A DNA stretch of 43,300 nucleotides from Candidatus Methanophaga sp. AG-394-G06 (GCA_009903405.1 PRCZ01000009.1:1-43300), one strand, 5' to 3'; positions 34,449 to 43,184 are shown, counted from the first letter of the stretch. Notes: generated from the letters alone by a model not told the origin. Made by a program: numbers and translations.

Positions 34449-35000
34449 CTACTTCTTAATAATGTCTAATATCTTATATTTTAATATCTGTCCACTATCA
34501 GTTAGTTCGTCATCCTTTTTGTTTGCATATTCTTTCCACAGCGTATAAAAATATTCTTGAAAGTCATCAATACATTCTTCCACAGTTGGCGCAACTGTTA
34601 AAATATTCAAATCCTCATGATATATCATCCATCCTTCTGTATGTAATTCAGCCTTTACCATAACTGGAACCACCAATTTAAATAAATGATTCCCATATCG
34701 AATCTCATTAAAACTTCTTGTTTGTTTTTCTATCACCTGACTTATCTCATCTTTTTCAAATCTTGTTACTATCCCATTTTCATAAGGAAAAAAATCTACA
34801 TAATGCCTAACAATGGCATACTTTCCCTTTAGGGTAGCCAAATATTTTCTTCTTATATCTCTAGTAGCTGTAGTAGCAACCGTCTCCATCCACTCATTTC
34901 TTGCTATAACATCTTTTGAAATTGTCACAAATCTTTCTCTTCCCATAGAACTATGAGAACAAACAAAATCGAGTTCAGGATTATTATTGTTTATATTCAT
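34449..35000 (-). CDS. hypothetical protein between HicA-like and DUF3467-like genes
   Basis: A 183-residue protein not recognised as a whole. The first 45 residues are polar (NINNNNPELDFVCSHSSMGR). The centre is beta-rich (GNHLFKLVVPVMVKAELHTE). From about 125 GWMIYHEDLNILTVAPTVEE is followed by a helical tail with DDELTDSGQILKYKIL, a strand-then-helix order reminiscent of HicB-type antitoxins. It could be the antitoxin of the HicA-like product or a virion- or regulation-linked protein. Intergenic gaps of 3 and 5 bases tie it to both neighbours. Confidence 0.65.
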   Translation of the reverse strand: MNINNNNPELDFVCSHSSMGRERFVTISKDVIARNEWMETVATTATRDIRRKYLATLKGKYAIVRHYVDFFPYENGIVTRFEKDEISQVIEKQTRSFNEIRYGNHLFKLVVPVMVKAELHTEGWMIYHEDLNILTVAPTVEECIDDFQEYFYTLWKEYANKKDDELTDSGQILKYKILDIIKK

Positions 35001-35005
35001 TCAAA

Positions 35006-35302
35006 TTATCTCCTTTCCTCTTTAATTCGTTCTAGTTGTTCATTAAGAAGATTCACAATTGCCTCGAAATGTTCGAGTGAAACTCTAATTCGTGTGTGAT
35101 GCTCAATATAAGGGTCCACTGATTCTATTCCATTTTCTCCCCCTTTCTTTCCCTCCTCTTCCAAGGCACCGAAATCTAGAATGACAGATCGACCGCCAAG
35201 AATCACAGTCATAACCTCAGAAAACTTATCCTTGTAGTCATTCCCTTTCTTCCAATCCAACTTACCCGCAGAGACTATCTTTTCTTCTTTCTTCTCGCTC
35301 AT
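35006..35302 (-). CDS. DUF3467-like small protein, first gene of the operon
   Basis: A 98-residue acidic and lysine-rich protein. The end HTRIRVSLEHFEAIVNLLNE followed by QLERIKEE, and the central VILGGRSVILDFGALEEEG, follow the DUF3467 pattern (strand with D-F-G, then a V/I-R-V strand and a closing helix). Function of that family is unknown. A minus-strand TATA-like acatataaaat near 35333-35343 gives a very short leader for this operon. Confidence 0.65.
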   Translation of the reverse strand: MSEKKEEKIVSAGKLDWKKGNDYKDKFSEVMTVILGGRSVILDFGALEEEGKKGGENGIESVDPYIEHHTRIRVSLEHFEAIVNLLNEQLERIKEERR

Positions 35303-35391
35303 TTATGATTACCCCACACATATTTTAATTATGATTTTATATATGTGTGTAAACATATATAAAACTTCCCATCACCACGAAGTCACATACC

Positions 35392-35426
35392 TCGTACTTA
35401 AGTACAAGGCCTGTACTTAAGCACGA
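35392..35426. repeat. near-perfect 14-bp stem with 7-base loop
   Basis: tcgtacttaagtac and gtacttaagcacga pair in 13 of 14 positions around aaggcct. It lies 8 bases outside the left inverted repeat of the IS1634-like element and about 90 bases upstream of the DUF3467-like gene. It could be an operator, a cruciform or part of the insertion target. Confidence 0.65.
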
Positions 35427-35434
35427 CCGCCATT

Positions 35435-37080
35435 GACTTAAACTGTAACTTTAACCATTTTGAGTAATAGGTTTTAGAACAGATCTTAGATAGGACTTAG
35501 TCCAAGTATTCATAGCTATATTGTGCCTATTTCTATTTATATACATATTACTAATTTTAGTAATATGGACAGTAGTAAAAAAATACCCGATTGGGTGTTG
35601 GTGCAAAGGAAGAAGGGTACAGAGATTCACCGGCGAGGTGATAATTTCTATCTCTGTAAGGTCAGTAGCGTTTGGGATAAGAAGCTTAAGAGATCACGGA
35701 AGATTACAGGCGAGTATCTGGGCAAGATAACAGTGGACGGTATCGTTCCACCGAAGCAAAAGCAGCTCCTTGCGGCTTTTAAGCAGGTGACCGTTAAGGA
35801 GTACGGAGCGTCAAGTTATCTGAGGGCAATCGCAGCGGATATAGAAGAGAGCCTAAAAAGGCATTATCCGCAGGAGTATAAGGAACTTTTTGTGCTTTCT
35901 GCCCTCCGGCTTCTTGAACAGACTCCTTTGAAACGATTTGGGTTCTATTATCAGAATTCCCATCTCTCGGAAGTTCTGCTGGATGTAAGGACATCAACCA
36001 AATTTTTAGGCCCTTTTTTGCGCGATATTGGCTCACGCAGGAAGGTAATGGCTGCGTATATGAAGGAATTTCTGGTAGGCAGTGAGTTCGCAGCGATAGA
36101 TTTGAGCGAGATATTCACGTACTCGGAGGGCGTAAATGCCGCCATGCTTGGCCATAACCACAAAGGCGAATACATACCACAAATCAATCTGGCACTGGTA
36201 TTTTCGCTTGATAAAACGCAGCCCGGGTTCTTTAGAATGATTCCTGGAAGTATACGGGACGTTTCCTCAGTAGTTGCTACAGTTCTGGAGTTAAACCTGA
36301 AAGGAATCGTGTTCATTGGAGATAAAGGCTTTAACTCTGAAAAAAACGCTAAAACTTTCTCCGCTGGGAAACTAAAGTACATACTACCGCTCAAAAGAAA
36401 CAGCACACTAATAGGCTACGGCATACTCAAAAAAGGCAGCCGAAAAGAATTTGACGGCGTATTCCGGTTTGATAAGAGACACATATGGCATTACACGCAA
36501 AAAAGGGGGAAAGAGCAGATAATCACCTTCCTTGATGAGAAACTGAAGGCAGAGGAGACTTCTACGCTCATTTATGCCATAAATCAGCTTCAAAAAAAGG
36601 ACGAAACAGCCGAGAACACGAAAAAAATCGAGGGCTACCAGTCTCGGGTATACGAAAAAGACTACATGTTGGGGACAATATCTGTAAGAACTACCTGCGG
36701 CAAGTCGGCTCAAGAGGTCTATGGGCTGCTAAAAAGTCGAATGGATATAGAAAAAGCGTTCGATATATTCAAAAACATCCTTGAATCCGATAAGAATTAC
36801 ATGCGTGATGACAAACAATTGGAAGGCTTCCTGTTCGTCAGTTTCATCGCTCTACAATTCTACTACCGGATATACGGAAAACTAATCGAAAAAAAACTTC
36901 TAAATTACTATTCAGTTCCAGACGTTATCGAATATCTCAAAAGAGTACACTTATTGAAGATCATGGGGAAAACACAATTCGCTGAAATACCCAAAAAATC
37001 AAGAAAACTTATAGAAAAATTGGAATATCTACTACCTGAAGAACCTATTACGAAAAAATGTTAAAGTTACAGCTTAAACT
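35435..37080 (+). mobile_element. IS1634-like insertion sequence with inverted repeats
   Basis: Left end acttaaactgtaactttaac (35436-35455) and right end gttaaagttacagcttaaac (37060-37079) are inverted copies. The core TTAARCTGTAACTTTAAC matches over 18 positions with one mismatch, and one full transposase gene lies between. I see no short target duplication; IS1634-type elements can make long ones. The element is about 1.65 kb. Confidence 0.78.
35565..37064 (+). CDS. IS1634-family (IS4-like DDE) transposase
   Basis: A 499-residue transposase from ATG 35565 (MDSSKKIPDWVLVQRKKG); the track's upstream TTG start is less likely. DDE-type motifs are visible: SEFAAIDLSEIFTYSEGVNA (first Asp), the LKGIVFIGDKGFNSEKNA segment (second Asp) and RMDIEKAFDIFKNILESDKN (Glu in the Y/R-E-K-type motif). 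The frame is intact. The stop lies just inside the right inverted repeat. Confidence 0.88.
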   Translation: MDSSKKIPDWVLVQRKKGTEIHRRGDNFYLCKVSSVWDKKLKRSRKITGEYLGKITVDGIVPPKQKQLLAAFKQVTVKEYGASSYLRAIAADIEESLKRHYPQEYKELFVLSALRLLEQTPLKRFGFYYQNSHLSEVLLDVRTSTKFLGPFLRDIGSRRKVMAAYMKEFLVGSEFAAIDLSEIFTYSEGVNAAMLGHNHKGEYIPQINLALVFSLDKTQPGFFRMIPGSIRDVSSVVATVLELNLKGIVFIGDKGFNSEKNAKTFSAGKLKYILPLKRNSTLIGYGILKKGSRKEFDGVFRFDKRHIWHYTQKRGKEQIITFLDEKLKAEETSTLIYAINQLQKKDETAENTKKIEGYQSRVYEKDYMLGTISVRTTCGKSAQEVYGLLKSRMDIEKAFDIFKNILESDKNYMRDDKQLEGFLFVSFIALQFYYRIYGKLIEKKLLNYYSVPDVIEYLKRVHLLKIMGKTQFAEIPKKSRKLIEKLEYLLPEEPITKKC

Positions 37081-37108
37081 ACACTGTTATTACAAGTATG
37101 TCACAGGA

Positions 37109-37132
37109 ATATAAAAGCTTTTCGATTTTTTA
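37109..37132 (-). promoter_or_regulatory. orphan minus-strand BRE/TATA promoter beside the IS
   Basis: Read on the minus strand, aaaatcgaaaagcttttata repeats the FKBP promoter core at 4591-4609. It points toward the right end of the IS1634-like element 30 bases away, and no minus-strand gene follows until 35302. The IS may have cut it from a gene, possibly the DUF3467-like operon. The 37081-37260 gap holds nothing else recognisable. Confidence 0.5.
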
Positions 37133-37260
37133 TTTTTGATGTTTTTCTCCAAAAAGTTTGTTATAGCGCGATGTCTACCATGTTTTGTGCGCTCTAAGTT
37201 TTTCCTTTTCTTCATCTATCACCGATACGGTATCTGTCTTCTCGTTTATTGCATTCCAGC

Positions 37261-37944
37261 TTATATCCGCACCCGAACACACTTTAATGGATGCGTACGC
37301 TCTTCCAACGAGGATGTAACGTTGCCGAGATATTTTTTAGCGATTGACACAGCGTCATTAATCTCAGCCTCTGTGGGTCTCCGTGATATATTACCAATAG
37401 GAACGTATCGTATGATTTTATATCTTATGTTAGTTTCAATGCCCGCTAGGAACTCAGCTATTTTCTCTATCTCATCTGTATCGATAATGCCCGGAATAAA
37501 GATGGTCATCACTTCGAAATTCAAATCACTTTTGTCTAATAGCGCTATAGCATCAAAAACCATCTGATTTGAGCATCCTGTATACCACTCGTGTAATTTA
37601 GTGGTATATGCCTTGAGGTCTATATGAATCTCCTTTAGACATGTATTCTCCATTTCTCTTATGAACGCACTATCTAAAAGCGAGCCGTTAGTAGTGAGAA
37701 TTGTCTTTGTATCGTACATTTTAATAAACTCTATCAGCTCTCTTCTGTATAGCGTGGGTTCTCCACCGGCTAACATGACCTCACCAGGATTAAATTGCTT
37801 GATTTTTGTTATCAATCTATCCGGAGTTACTTCTGTGTATCGGTTCGCTTTATTGGGTGCGAAACATGCTTTACATTTGAAGTTGCAGCCGTAAAACTGG
37901 ATGGTGCACCTTTTTTCCGATAAGGATAGATAAGAGATTTTCAT
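37261..37944 (-). CDS. radical SAM protein paired with a NifH-like gene
   Basis: A 227-residue radical SAM protein. The cluster motif is FYGCNFKCKACFAP (Cys20, Cys24, Cys27; CX3CX2C), followed by MLAGGEPTLYRRELIEFI (SAM-binding GGE), TILTTNGSL, EIHIDLKAYTTKLHEWYTGC and a late VMTIFIPGIIDTDEIEKIAE. It is short and similar to activase-type enzymes, with no TRAM, SPASM or B12 domain. It starts 6 bases behind the NifH-like stop, so the two are clearly in one operon. The substrate is unknown. Partnership with the NifH-like ATPase is inferred from context. Confidence 0.9.
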   Translation of the reverse strand: MKISYLSLSEKRCTIQFYGCNFKCKACFAPNKANRYTEVTPDRLITKIKQFNPGEVMLAGGEPTLYRRELIEFIKMYDTKTILTTNGSLLDSAFIREMENTCLKEIHIDLKAYTTKLHEWYTGCSNQMVFDAIALLDKSDLNFEVMTIFIPGIIDTDEIEKIAEFLAGIETNIRYKIIRYVPIGNISRRPTEAEINDAVSIAKKYLGNVTSSLEERTHPLKCVRVRI

Positions 37945-37950
37945 TCTATT

Positions 37951-38853
37951 TTAAATGTTAGTATTTATATTGCTCGCTATATGCTTATACTTCTCTTTCG
38001 TCCTCTTCCTGATTAATTGGCCTATTTTCATCATCTCTTTTTGTTCTAATGGTGCAGGAACAGAAGTTAGCGTGTTAGTGTAGATACCCTGAGCTAAATT
38101 CCGGAACAACTTGGCTATTTCGCTATCGGGTGCATATTCAATTACGGTTTTACCTTCAATCTCTGCTTCAGCTATCAGATATGCATTAGGTATATGCCCA
38201 ATAACTTGTGACCCAACCTTTTCAGCGAAATCGGAAACGACCGCCTCGTCATCAAGCATACCCCTAACATTATAGATGATGCCGCCTAATGGCGACCCAC
38301 CTTTGTCTGCGAACTCGCTGATACCTTTGCAGATATTATTCGCTGCATAAACCGCAAGATAATCCACCGATGTTACTATATAGACTTCATCAGCCAAACC
38401 CTTCCTCAATGGCATCGCAAAACCGCCACATACAACATCGCCAAGCACATCGTATAGCACAACATCGGGCTTTAGTTCCTCGAAGACTTTCAATCGCTTT
38501 AGCAAATCAATGGCAACGATTACGCCTCTGCCTGCACAGCCGAAACCCGGCTTTGGACCGCCACACTCGCTGCAATAAACACCGCTATAACCTTTGTAGA
38601 TGACTTCATCGAGTTCGATTTTATTTCCTTCTACCAACTCGTCTAGTCCCACTCTCTCTATTTCCTTATCGCGTGATACATCGAGAATGGTTGGTATCTC
38701 GACCTCACCGCACAAGTTTCTCGTGCAATCGGACTTCGGGTCGCATCCAATCATAAGGGTATTAAGCCCACGTTCGGCGTATGCCGCGGCGAGATTAGAG
38801 GCTATGGTTGACTTCCCTATGCCACCTTTACCATAGAATGCTATCTGCCTCAT
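37951..38853 (-). CDS. NifH-like ATP-dependent reductase (group IV-like)
   Basis: A 300-residue homodimer-type iron protein starting at ATG 38853 ([11 protein letters not shown]), with ggaaggg upstream; the track start adds 15 residues. It has the P-loop GKGGIGKS (8-15), GCDPKSD, the cluster ligands Cys106 in [10 protein letters not shown] and Cys142 in [16 protein letters not shown], and ends in a basic tail. Two extra cysteines (YCSECGG, 94 and 97) precede the first ligand. NifH relatives reduce NifDK, BchNB or CfbD partners, and CfbC serves F430 synthesis. None of those partners is in the window. The downstream radical SAM gene is the only candidate client. Confidence 0.92.
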   Translation of the reverse strand: MRQIAFYGKGGIGKSTIASNLAAAYAERGLNTLMIGCDPKSDCTRNLCGEVEIPTILDVSRDKEIERVGLDELVEGNKIELDEVIYKGYSGVYCSECGGPKPGFGCAGRGVIVAIDLLKRLKVFEELKPDVVLYDVLGDVVCGGFAMPLRKGLADEVYIVTSVDYLAVYAANNICKGISEFADKGGSPLGGIIYNVRGMLDDEAVVSDFAEKVGSQVIGHIPNAYLIAEAEIEGKTVIEYAPDSEIAKLFRNLAQGIYTNTLTSVPAPLEQKEMMKIGQLIRKRTKEKYKHIASNINTNI

Positions 38854-38888
38854 TTTTTTCGCCCTTCCTATCCTATTTTGTATATCTA

Positions 38889-40154
38889 TTACCAGCACAC
38901 ACCTTCATATATTTCCGCCTCTTTTCGCGCCTTATCGATCAATCTGCCATCTATCACAATCCTGCCAGTATAATTTAAATTCTCGAACTCTTGCCATTCT
39001 GTTACTATCAACACGGCATCGGTGTTAAGCACAGCCTCAGGAGAAACGCAGTCTATCTGAGGAAATAGCTCTTTGAATGTGCCCATCGCCTTGGGATCAT
39101 AAACCTTAACAGTAGCACCCTCTTCTATTAATCTCGCGACAATAGGAATTGCTCTGCTTTCTCTTATATCGTCGGTATCTGGCTTGAACGCTAAACCTAA
39201 AACCCCTATCGTTCTTCCTTTCAAATCAGGAATATGCTTTTTGAGAAGTTCAATCAAGTTCAATGGCTGTTCATTGTTCGTGCTAACCACCGCTTTAAGA
39301 ATTTTCGGGCTCGTACCAAGTTCCTCTGCTTTTGCTATCAACGCTATGACATCTTTTGGAAAGCATGAGCCACCAAATCCAATACCTGCTCTAAAAAAAG
39401 ATTTGTTTATTCTATTGTCCAGACCCACGCCCTTGAATACCTCGTGGGTATCAACACCTAATCTTTTACATATATTACCTACTTCATTGGCAAAGCTGAT
39501 TTTAGTGGCAAGGAACGAATTACTGACGTATTTGATCATCTCTGCCGTCTTTATATCGGTAATCAGTTTCGGGCACTCAAATGCATTGTAAAGCTCAGCC
39601 AGAATTGCCTTTGAACGCTCATCTTCTGCACCAAAAACAATTCTATCCGGCTTGAGGAAATCACCAACGGCATTGCCTTCTCTCAGGAATTCGGGATTCA
39701 TTGCAACTCCGAAATCAGTAAAAGCATCCTTCTTAGAGATCCTTTCTATTGTTCCTTTTACAACTTCTTCTGTGGTTCCCGGTACAACGGTGCTTTTGAC
39801 AACCACCAGATGAAAATTCGTCTTCTTCTTAAGCGCTTCCCCTATATTCTCGGCAGCCGATTTGACGTATCTGAGATCAATAGAAGCATTTTCATTTGAG
39901 GGTGTGCCTACGCATATAAATGATAGATCAGAGCACTCAATTGCCGCCCGAAAGTCCAAAGTTGCGTGAAGCCGCTCTTTGTTTTTTTTTATTATTTCTT
40001 CCAGGTCCGGCTCGAATATCGGTGATCGTGCAGAATTCAACATATTAACCTTATTCTCATCTACATCGACCAGTATCACATCATGCCCAAGCTCTGCAAA
40101 ACCCGCTCCGGTTACCGTGCCAACATAGCCGCACCCAATTATTGCGATTTTCAT
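38889..40154 (-). CDS. ugd: UDP-glucose / nucleotide-sugar 6-dehydrogenase
   Basis: A 421-residue NAD-dependent dehydrogenase oxidising the C6 hydroxyl of a UDP-hexose to a carboxylate. The N-terminal Rossmann motif is [20 protein letters not shown] (6-25), KSTVVPGTT and NPEFLREG follow, the catalytic cysteine is Cys264 in [10 protein letters not shown], and the C-terminal NAD-like half has [18 protein letters not shown]. Whether the sugar is glucose, mannose or an N-acetylated form cannot be read. It lies between GGR and the NifH-like gene with small gaps (8 and 35 bases). Confidence 0.93.
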   Translation of the reverse strand: MKIAIIGCGYVGTVTGAGFAELGHDVILVDVDENKVNMLNSARSPIFEPDLEEIIKKNKERLHATLDFRAAIECSDLSFICVGTPSNENASIDLRYVKSAAENIGEALKKKTNFHLVVVKSTVVPGTTEEVVKGTIERISKKDAFTDFGVAMNPEFLREGNAVGDFLKPDRIVFGAEDERSKAILAELYNAFECPKLITDIKTAEMIKYVSNSFLATKISFANEVGNICKRLGVDTHEVFKGVGLDNRINKSFFRAGIGFGGSCFPKDVIALIAKAEELGTSPKILKAVVSTNNEQPLNLIELLKKHIPDLKGRTIGVLGLAFKPDTDDIRESRAIPIVARLIEEGATVKVYDPKAMGTFKELFPQIDCVSPEAVLNTDAVLIVTEWQEFENLNYTGRIVIDGRLIDKARKEAEIYEGVCW

Positions 40155-40162
40155 TATTTATA

Positions 40163-41344
40163 TTAGAAGAGCTTCTTCGCCAGCTCGTCCAGCATCTTTG
40201 GATTCCGCGTTATTAATTCCATCAACAGTGCCCACGGCGTCATCTCCTCTATTTCTTCACCCTTTAAAGAATGCGCAAGCGTGTTGAGATCCTCATCAGA
40301 ACGATCAAAGAAGAACTCCTTTGCTTTTAAGCCAGTTTCCAGCCGTTTCCCGAACTCGATTTTCCATCTTTCATCATATTCTGACAATTTCAGCTTTGAA
40401 AAATCTTTTCCCTGCACTGCCTCCGCAATTACATTGGCTGCTATTTCTCCTGCCTGCATTGCATATAGAATGCCTCCGCCGGTCAAAGGATTGACCTGTC
40501 TCGCAGCATCGCCAACTAAAATAAGACCATCTGCTACGTTTTCGTCTTGCGGGCCGCTCAGCGGCACCGCACCGTACATCTCCGCCATGATCTTTCCATC
40601 GGGGAACTTATTGCGCACAAATGCATTCAGATAGTCAATCGCGCGGTGATTTTCTCCTGAGGTGTCACCACCTATCCCAATACCTACATTTGCGCAATCG
40701 CCTCCTTTTGGAAATACCCAGACATAGCCTTTTGGTGCAATTTCACTGCCCAAGTAGAATTCCGAAAAGCTCTCGTTCGGTTCTATATTGCACATTAGGT
40801 ACTCAGCACCTACAGAAATATTATGTGGTGGTAGTCTCGTGTCAATCCCCGCCCATCTACCTACTTTCGACTCTACACCATCTGCGCCAACCACGACATG
40901 AGCAAATACACGTGTGTCCTCACCCATAGAGTGAGTATAAACGCCTTTTACATACCCGTTCTCTTTAATGATGCCATATGCTTCTGTTTTAACTCTTATA
41001 TCAGCGCCTGCTCGTGCAGCTTCGCTTGCAAGACGCTTATCAAATAATCGCCGCTCGAGCACATACCCTACCTCTTCCAGTTTATTGCCGGCCATAACTA
41101 CCTTCGTGCCATCGGGACCGTATATGTTCGCTCCTTTTACTACTGCAGATACCCATTTCTTATCAGGAACTACGAACTTCTCTATATCCTTACTCACGCC
41201 CTCTGCGCATTTCACAGGCACGCCTATCTCTTGATTCCGTTCTATTAGAAGTACATCTAATCCGTGCTCAGCGGCGGTCTTCGCAGCCAGACTACCCGCG
41301 GGCCCTGCACCCACGACAACAACGTCATACCTTTCCTCTTTCAT
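40163..41344 (-). CDS. ggr: geranylgeranyl reductase family protein
   Basis: A 393-residue FAD-dependent reductase of the archaeal GGR family that saturates isoprenoid chains of membrane lipids or quinone-type cofactors. FAD-binding VVVVGAGPAGSLAAKTAAEH (8-27), the PVKCAEGVSKD segment with the conserved cysteine, VVGADGVESKVGRWAG, KGYVWVFPKG and LVGDAARQVNPLTGGGILYA are intact. It is the first gene of the minus-strand run ending in the radical SAM gene. Confidence 0.93.
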   Translation of the reverse strand: MKEERYDVVVVGAGPAGSLAAKTAAEHGLDVLLIERNQEIGVPVKCAEGVSKDIEKFVVPDKKWVSAVVKGANIYGPDGTKVVMAGNKLEEVGYVLERRLFDKRLASEAARAGADIRVKTEAYGIIKENGYVKGVYTHSMGEDTRVFAHVVVGADGVESKVGRWAGIDTRLPPHNISVGAEYLMCNIEPNESFSEFYLGSEIAPKGYVWVFPKGGDCANVGIGIGGDTSGENHRAIDYLNAFVRNKFPDGKIMAEMYGAVPLSGPQDENVADGLILVGDAARQVNPLTGGGILYAMQAGEIAANVIAEAVQGKDFSKLKLSEYDERWKIEFGKRLETGLKAKEFFFDRSDEDLNTLAHSLKGEEIEEMTPWALLMELITRNPKMLDELAKKLF

Positions 41345-41445
41345 TTGCTCAATATTTATCTAATTAGCCTAAGGTATTAAATAATATAAAATGCTATTAT
41401 TGAATCCCGTAAAGAGAAAAAATAACGCTAAAAGCGGACGTGAAG

Positions 41446-42261
41446 ATGGATGAAGAATTTGAGATCGAAGAATTTACCTTTTACTGGAACGTAGATGAGA
41501 GCAAGTTTAAAATGCTGATAAAAAATTACGATAATAGCATGATTGCAGGATTCCCGCCTATGGGGAACGTCATACCGTATCACATAAAGGAGCTTTTAAA
41601 TGATTCTGAGAAGATACTGGACTTGTATTCCTATAATTTCCCACCTATGGTGGAAGTACGAGAAGAAGAATTTGAAATCCCACATGACGAGATTTGGTAC
41701 AGCGAAGAGAAGAGATTATTCTGCTATGTCGGTAAGTATCCGGAGACCGAATATATACCAAAAACGGCGTATAAACATGCTGCAGGGTTGGCTTGTCTAT
41801 CAAAAGAGCTTTGTGTTAATGCGCTTTATACAGTGGGCGTAATCATGCCTCCTACACAAGAGCCTTTTAGAAAGATGCAGAATGAAGAACCAGAGGCATA
41901 TATAGGCTTTTTCGAAGGCTCGAAGAGAGAAATCCCTAATAGAACAAAGAAGATGACGAGAAAGAATATTGGTAGGTATTCCATTATTCGTAAAACAGGG
42001 CTTCTTCCTGGTTTCGCTTCTAAGCTCGGGATAGAAAGTTATGCCATTCTTGGTACAGGTAAATATCCCGAAGACCTGCGAGCTTGTGCGGGTGCTCTTA
42101 GAGCGTTCAAGAGATTGTCAGGATTTGAATTAGAAACGACAAAGATAGAAGTGATGCTTGAGGAAAGTGCAGAAGCCGTTGAAGCGCAGATGAGAGAACA
42201 AAAAGAGAGAGCTTCTTATCTGGGCGAAGGTGTAGGCCCTGATCCATATATGTATGGGTAA
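41446..42261 (+). CDS. hypothetical protein upstream of trm5
   Basis: A 271-residue soluble acidic protein from ATG 41446, or 273 from the GTG at 41440. I recognise no family with certainty. Visible features are NSMIAGFPPMGNVIPYHIKE (about 28-48), KHAAGLACLSKELCVNALYT, a basic NRTKKMTRKNIGRYSI stretch, GFASKLGIESYAILGTG and a helical C-terminal end with EESAEAVEAQMREQKERASY. The early GFPPMGNV and layout recall the PAC2/proteasome-assembly-chaperone fold, weakly. It ends 9 bases before trm5 and is probably cotranscribed. Confidence 0.75.
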   Translation: MDEEFEIEEFTFYWNVDESKFKMLIKNYDNSMIAGFPPMGNVIPYHIKELLNDSEKILDLYSYNFPPMVEVREEEFEIPHDEIWYSEEKRLFCYVGKYPETEYIPKTAYKHAAGLACLSKELCVNALYTVGVIMPPTQEPFRKMQNEEPEAYIGFFEGSKREIPNRTKKMTRKNIGRYSIIRKTGLLPGFASKLGIESYAILGTGKYPEDLRACAGALRAFKRLSGFELETTKIEVMLEESAEAVEAQMREQKERASYLGEGVGPDPYMYG

Positions 42262-42270
42262 ATCGCATTC

Positions 42271-43146
42271 ATGAAGCTAAAAGAAGCTTTGAAGGATGTA
42301 TTAGAAGATGACGAGCTAACCAGGCTGACAAAATCTTGCGACATCATTGGTGACATAATCGTCATAAAGATTCAGCCGGAATTCGAATCGAAAAGGGCGA
42401 TTATCGCAAGAGCACTTCATAAGATATATCCTCGTGTGAGAGCAATCGCTGCTCTTCCGCTTTTCGCTTATACCGATGAGTTATATCGAACAAGGGACCT
42501 GGAAGTGATTTGGGGTGATGATAATTTGGAAACCAGGCATAGAGAGAGTGGCTGCGTTTTCGCTGTGGACCTCAAACGCGTTTTCTTCTCGCCCCGACTT
42601 TCATATGAGCGGATGCGGATTGCTGATAAGGTCGCGCCTGGAGAAACGATAATAAACATGTTTTCTGGAGTTGGATGCTTCTCTATTCGCATAGCGAAGA
42701 TGCAACCCCAAACGATGATTTATTCGATTGATCTGAACCCTTATGCGGTTGAGTACATGAAGGAGAATGTGGCATTGAACAAGGTAGAAGGGAATGTGAT
42801 ACCAATTCTCGGTGATGCGAGAGCGGAACTGAAGCGGTTAGTGGGTGTTGCAGACCGTGTGCTCATGCCGCTGCCCGAAGAAGCGCATTCGTTCCTGCCA
42901 TTAGCGGTAAGGGCTTTGAATTTAGATAACGGAGACGGCATGATACATTATTATGACGTTTCTACAGGGAAGCGGGGAGATGCGTTATTCCGTCCCGCAT
43001 TTGAGCAGGCTAAAAAGATCCTCTATTCTGCGTTTGGAACGGTAGTAGAGATACAAATAGACGAGCAGCGGATTGTGCGCTCTGTCGGACCATGGCGATA
43101 TCACGTGGTCCTAGATTTGCGTGTACATAAGACGATAGGAACGTAG
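42271..43146 (+). CDS. trm5: Trm5-type tRNA (guanine37-N1)-methyltransferase
   Basis: A 291-residue class I SAM methyltransferase. The N-terminal part (about 1-90) recognises tRNA, with LARALHKIYPRVRAI-like helices and RESGCVFAVDLKRVFFSPRL before the catalytic domain. NMFSGVGCFSIRIAKMQPQT binds SAM, SIDLNPYAVEYMKENVALNK is motif II, and DRVLMPLPEEAHSFLPLAVR stands where Trm5 proteins have their NLP-type active-site motif. Trm5 methylates G37, the entry step to wyosine, consistent with Taw3 at 5.8 kb. Trm5b and related Taw2-type enzymes are alternatives. Confidence 0.9.
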   Translation: MKLKEALKDVLEDDELTRLTKSCDIIGDIIVIKIQPEFESKRAIIARALHKIYPRVRAIAALPLFAYTDELYRTRDLEVIWGDDNLETRHRESGCVFAVDLKRVFFSPRLSYERMRIADKVAPGETIINMFSGVGCFSIRIAKMQPQTMIYSIDLNPYAVEYMKENVALNKVEGNVIPILGDARAELKRLVGVADRVLMPLPEEAHSFLPLAVRALNLDNGDGMIHYYDVSTGKRGDALFRPAFEQAKKILYSAFGTVVEIQIDEQRIVRSVGPWRYHVVLDLRVHKTIGT

Positions 43147-43169
43147 TAACCACAAGATTACACAGATTT
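43147..43169. repeat. 23-bp repeat, inverted copy at 28207-28229
   Basis: taaccacaagattacacaga and three further bases begin directly after the trm5 stop and match the reverse complement of the sequence behind argG exactly. Confidence 0.7.
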
Positions 43170-43184
43170 CCACAAACCTTTTCT

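Noticed and set aside
37951-38853. Nitrogenase iron protein of nitrogen fixation
   Set aside because: No nifD, nifK, nifE, nifN or nifB follows, and the sequence pattern is of the divergent non-fixing type.
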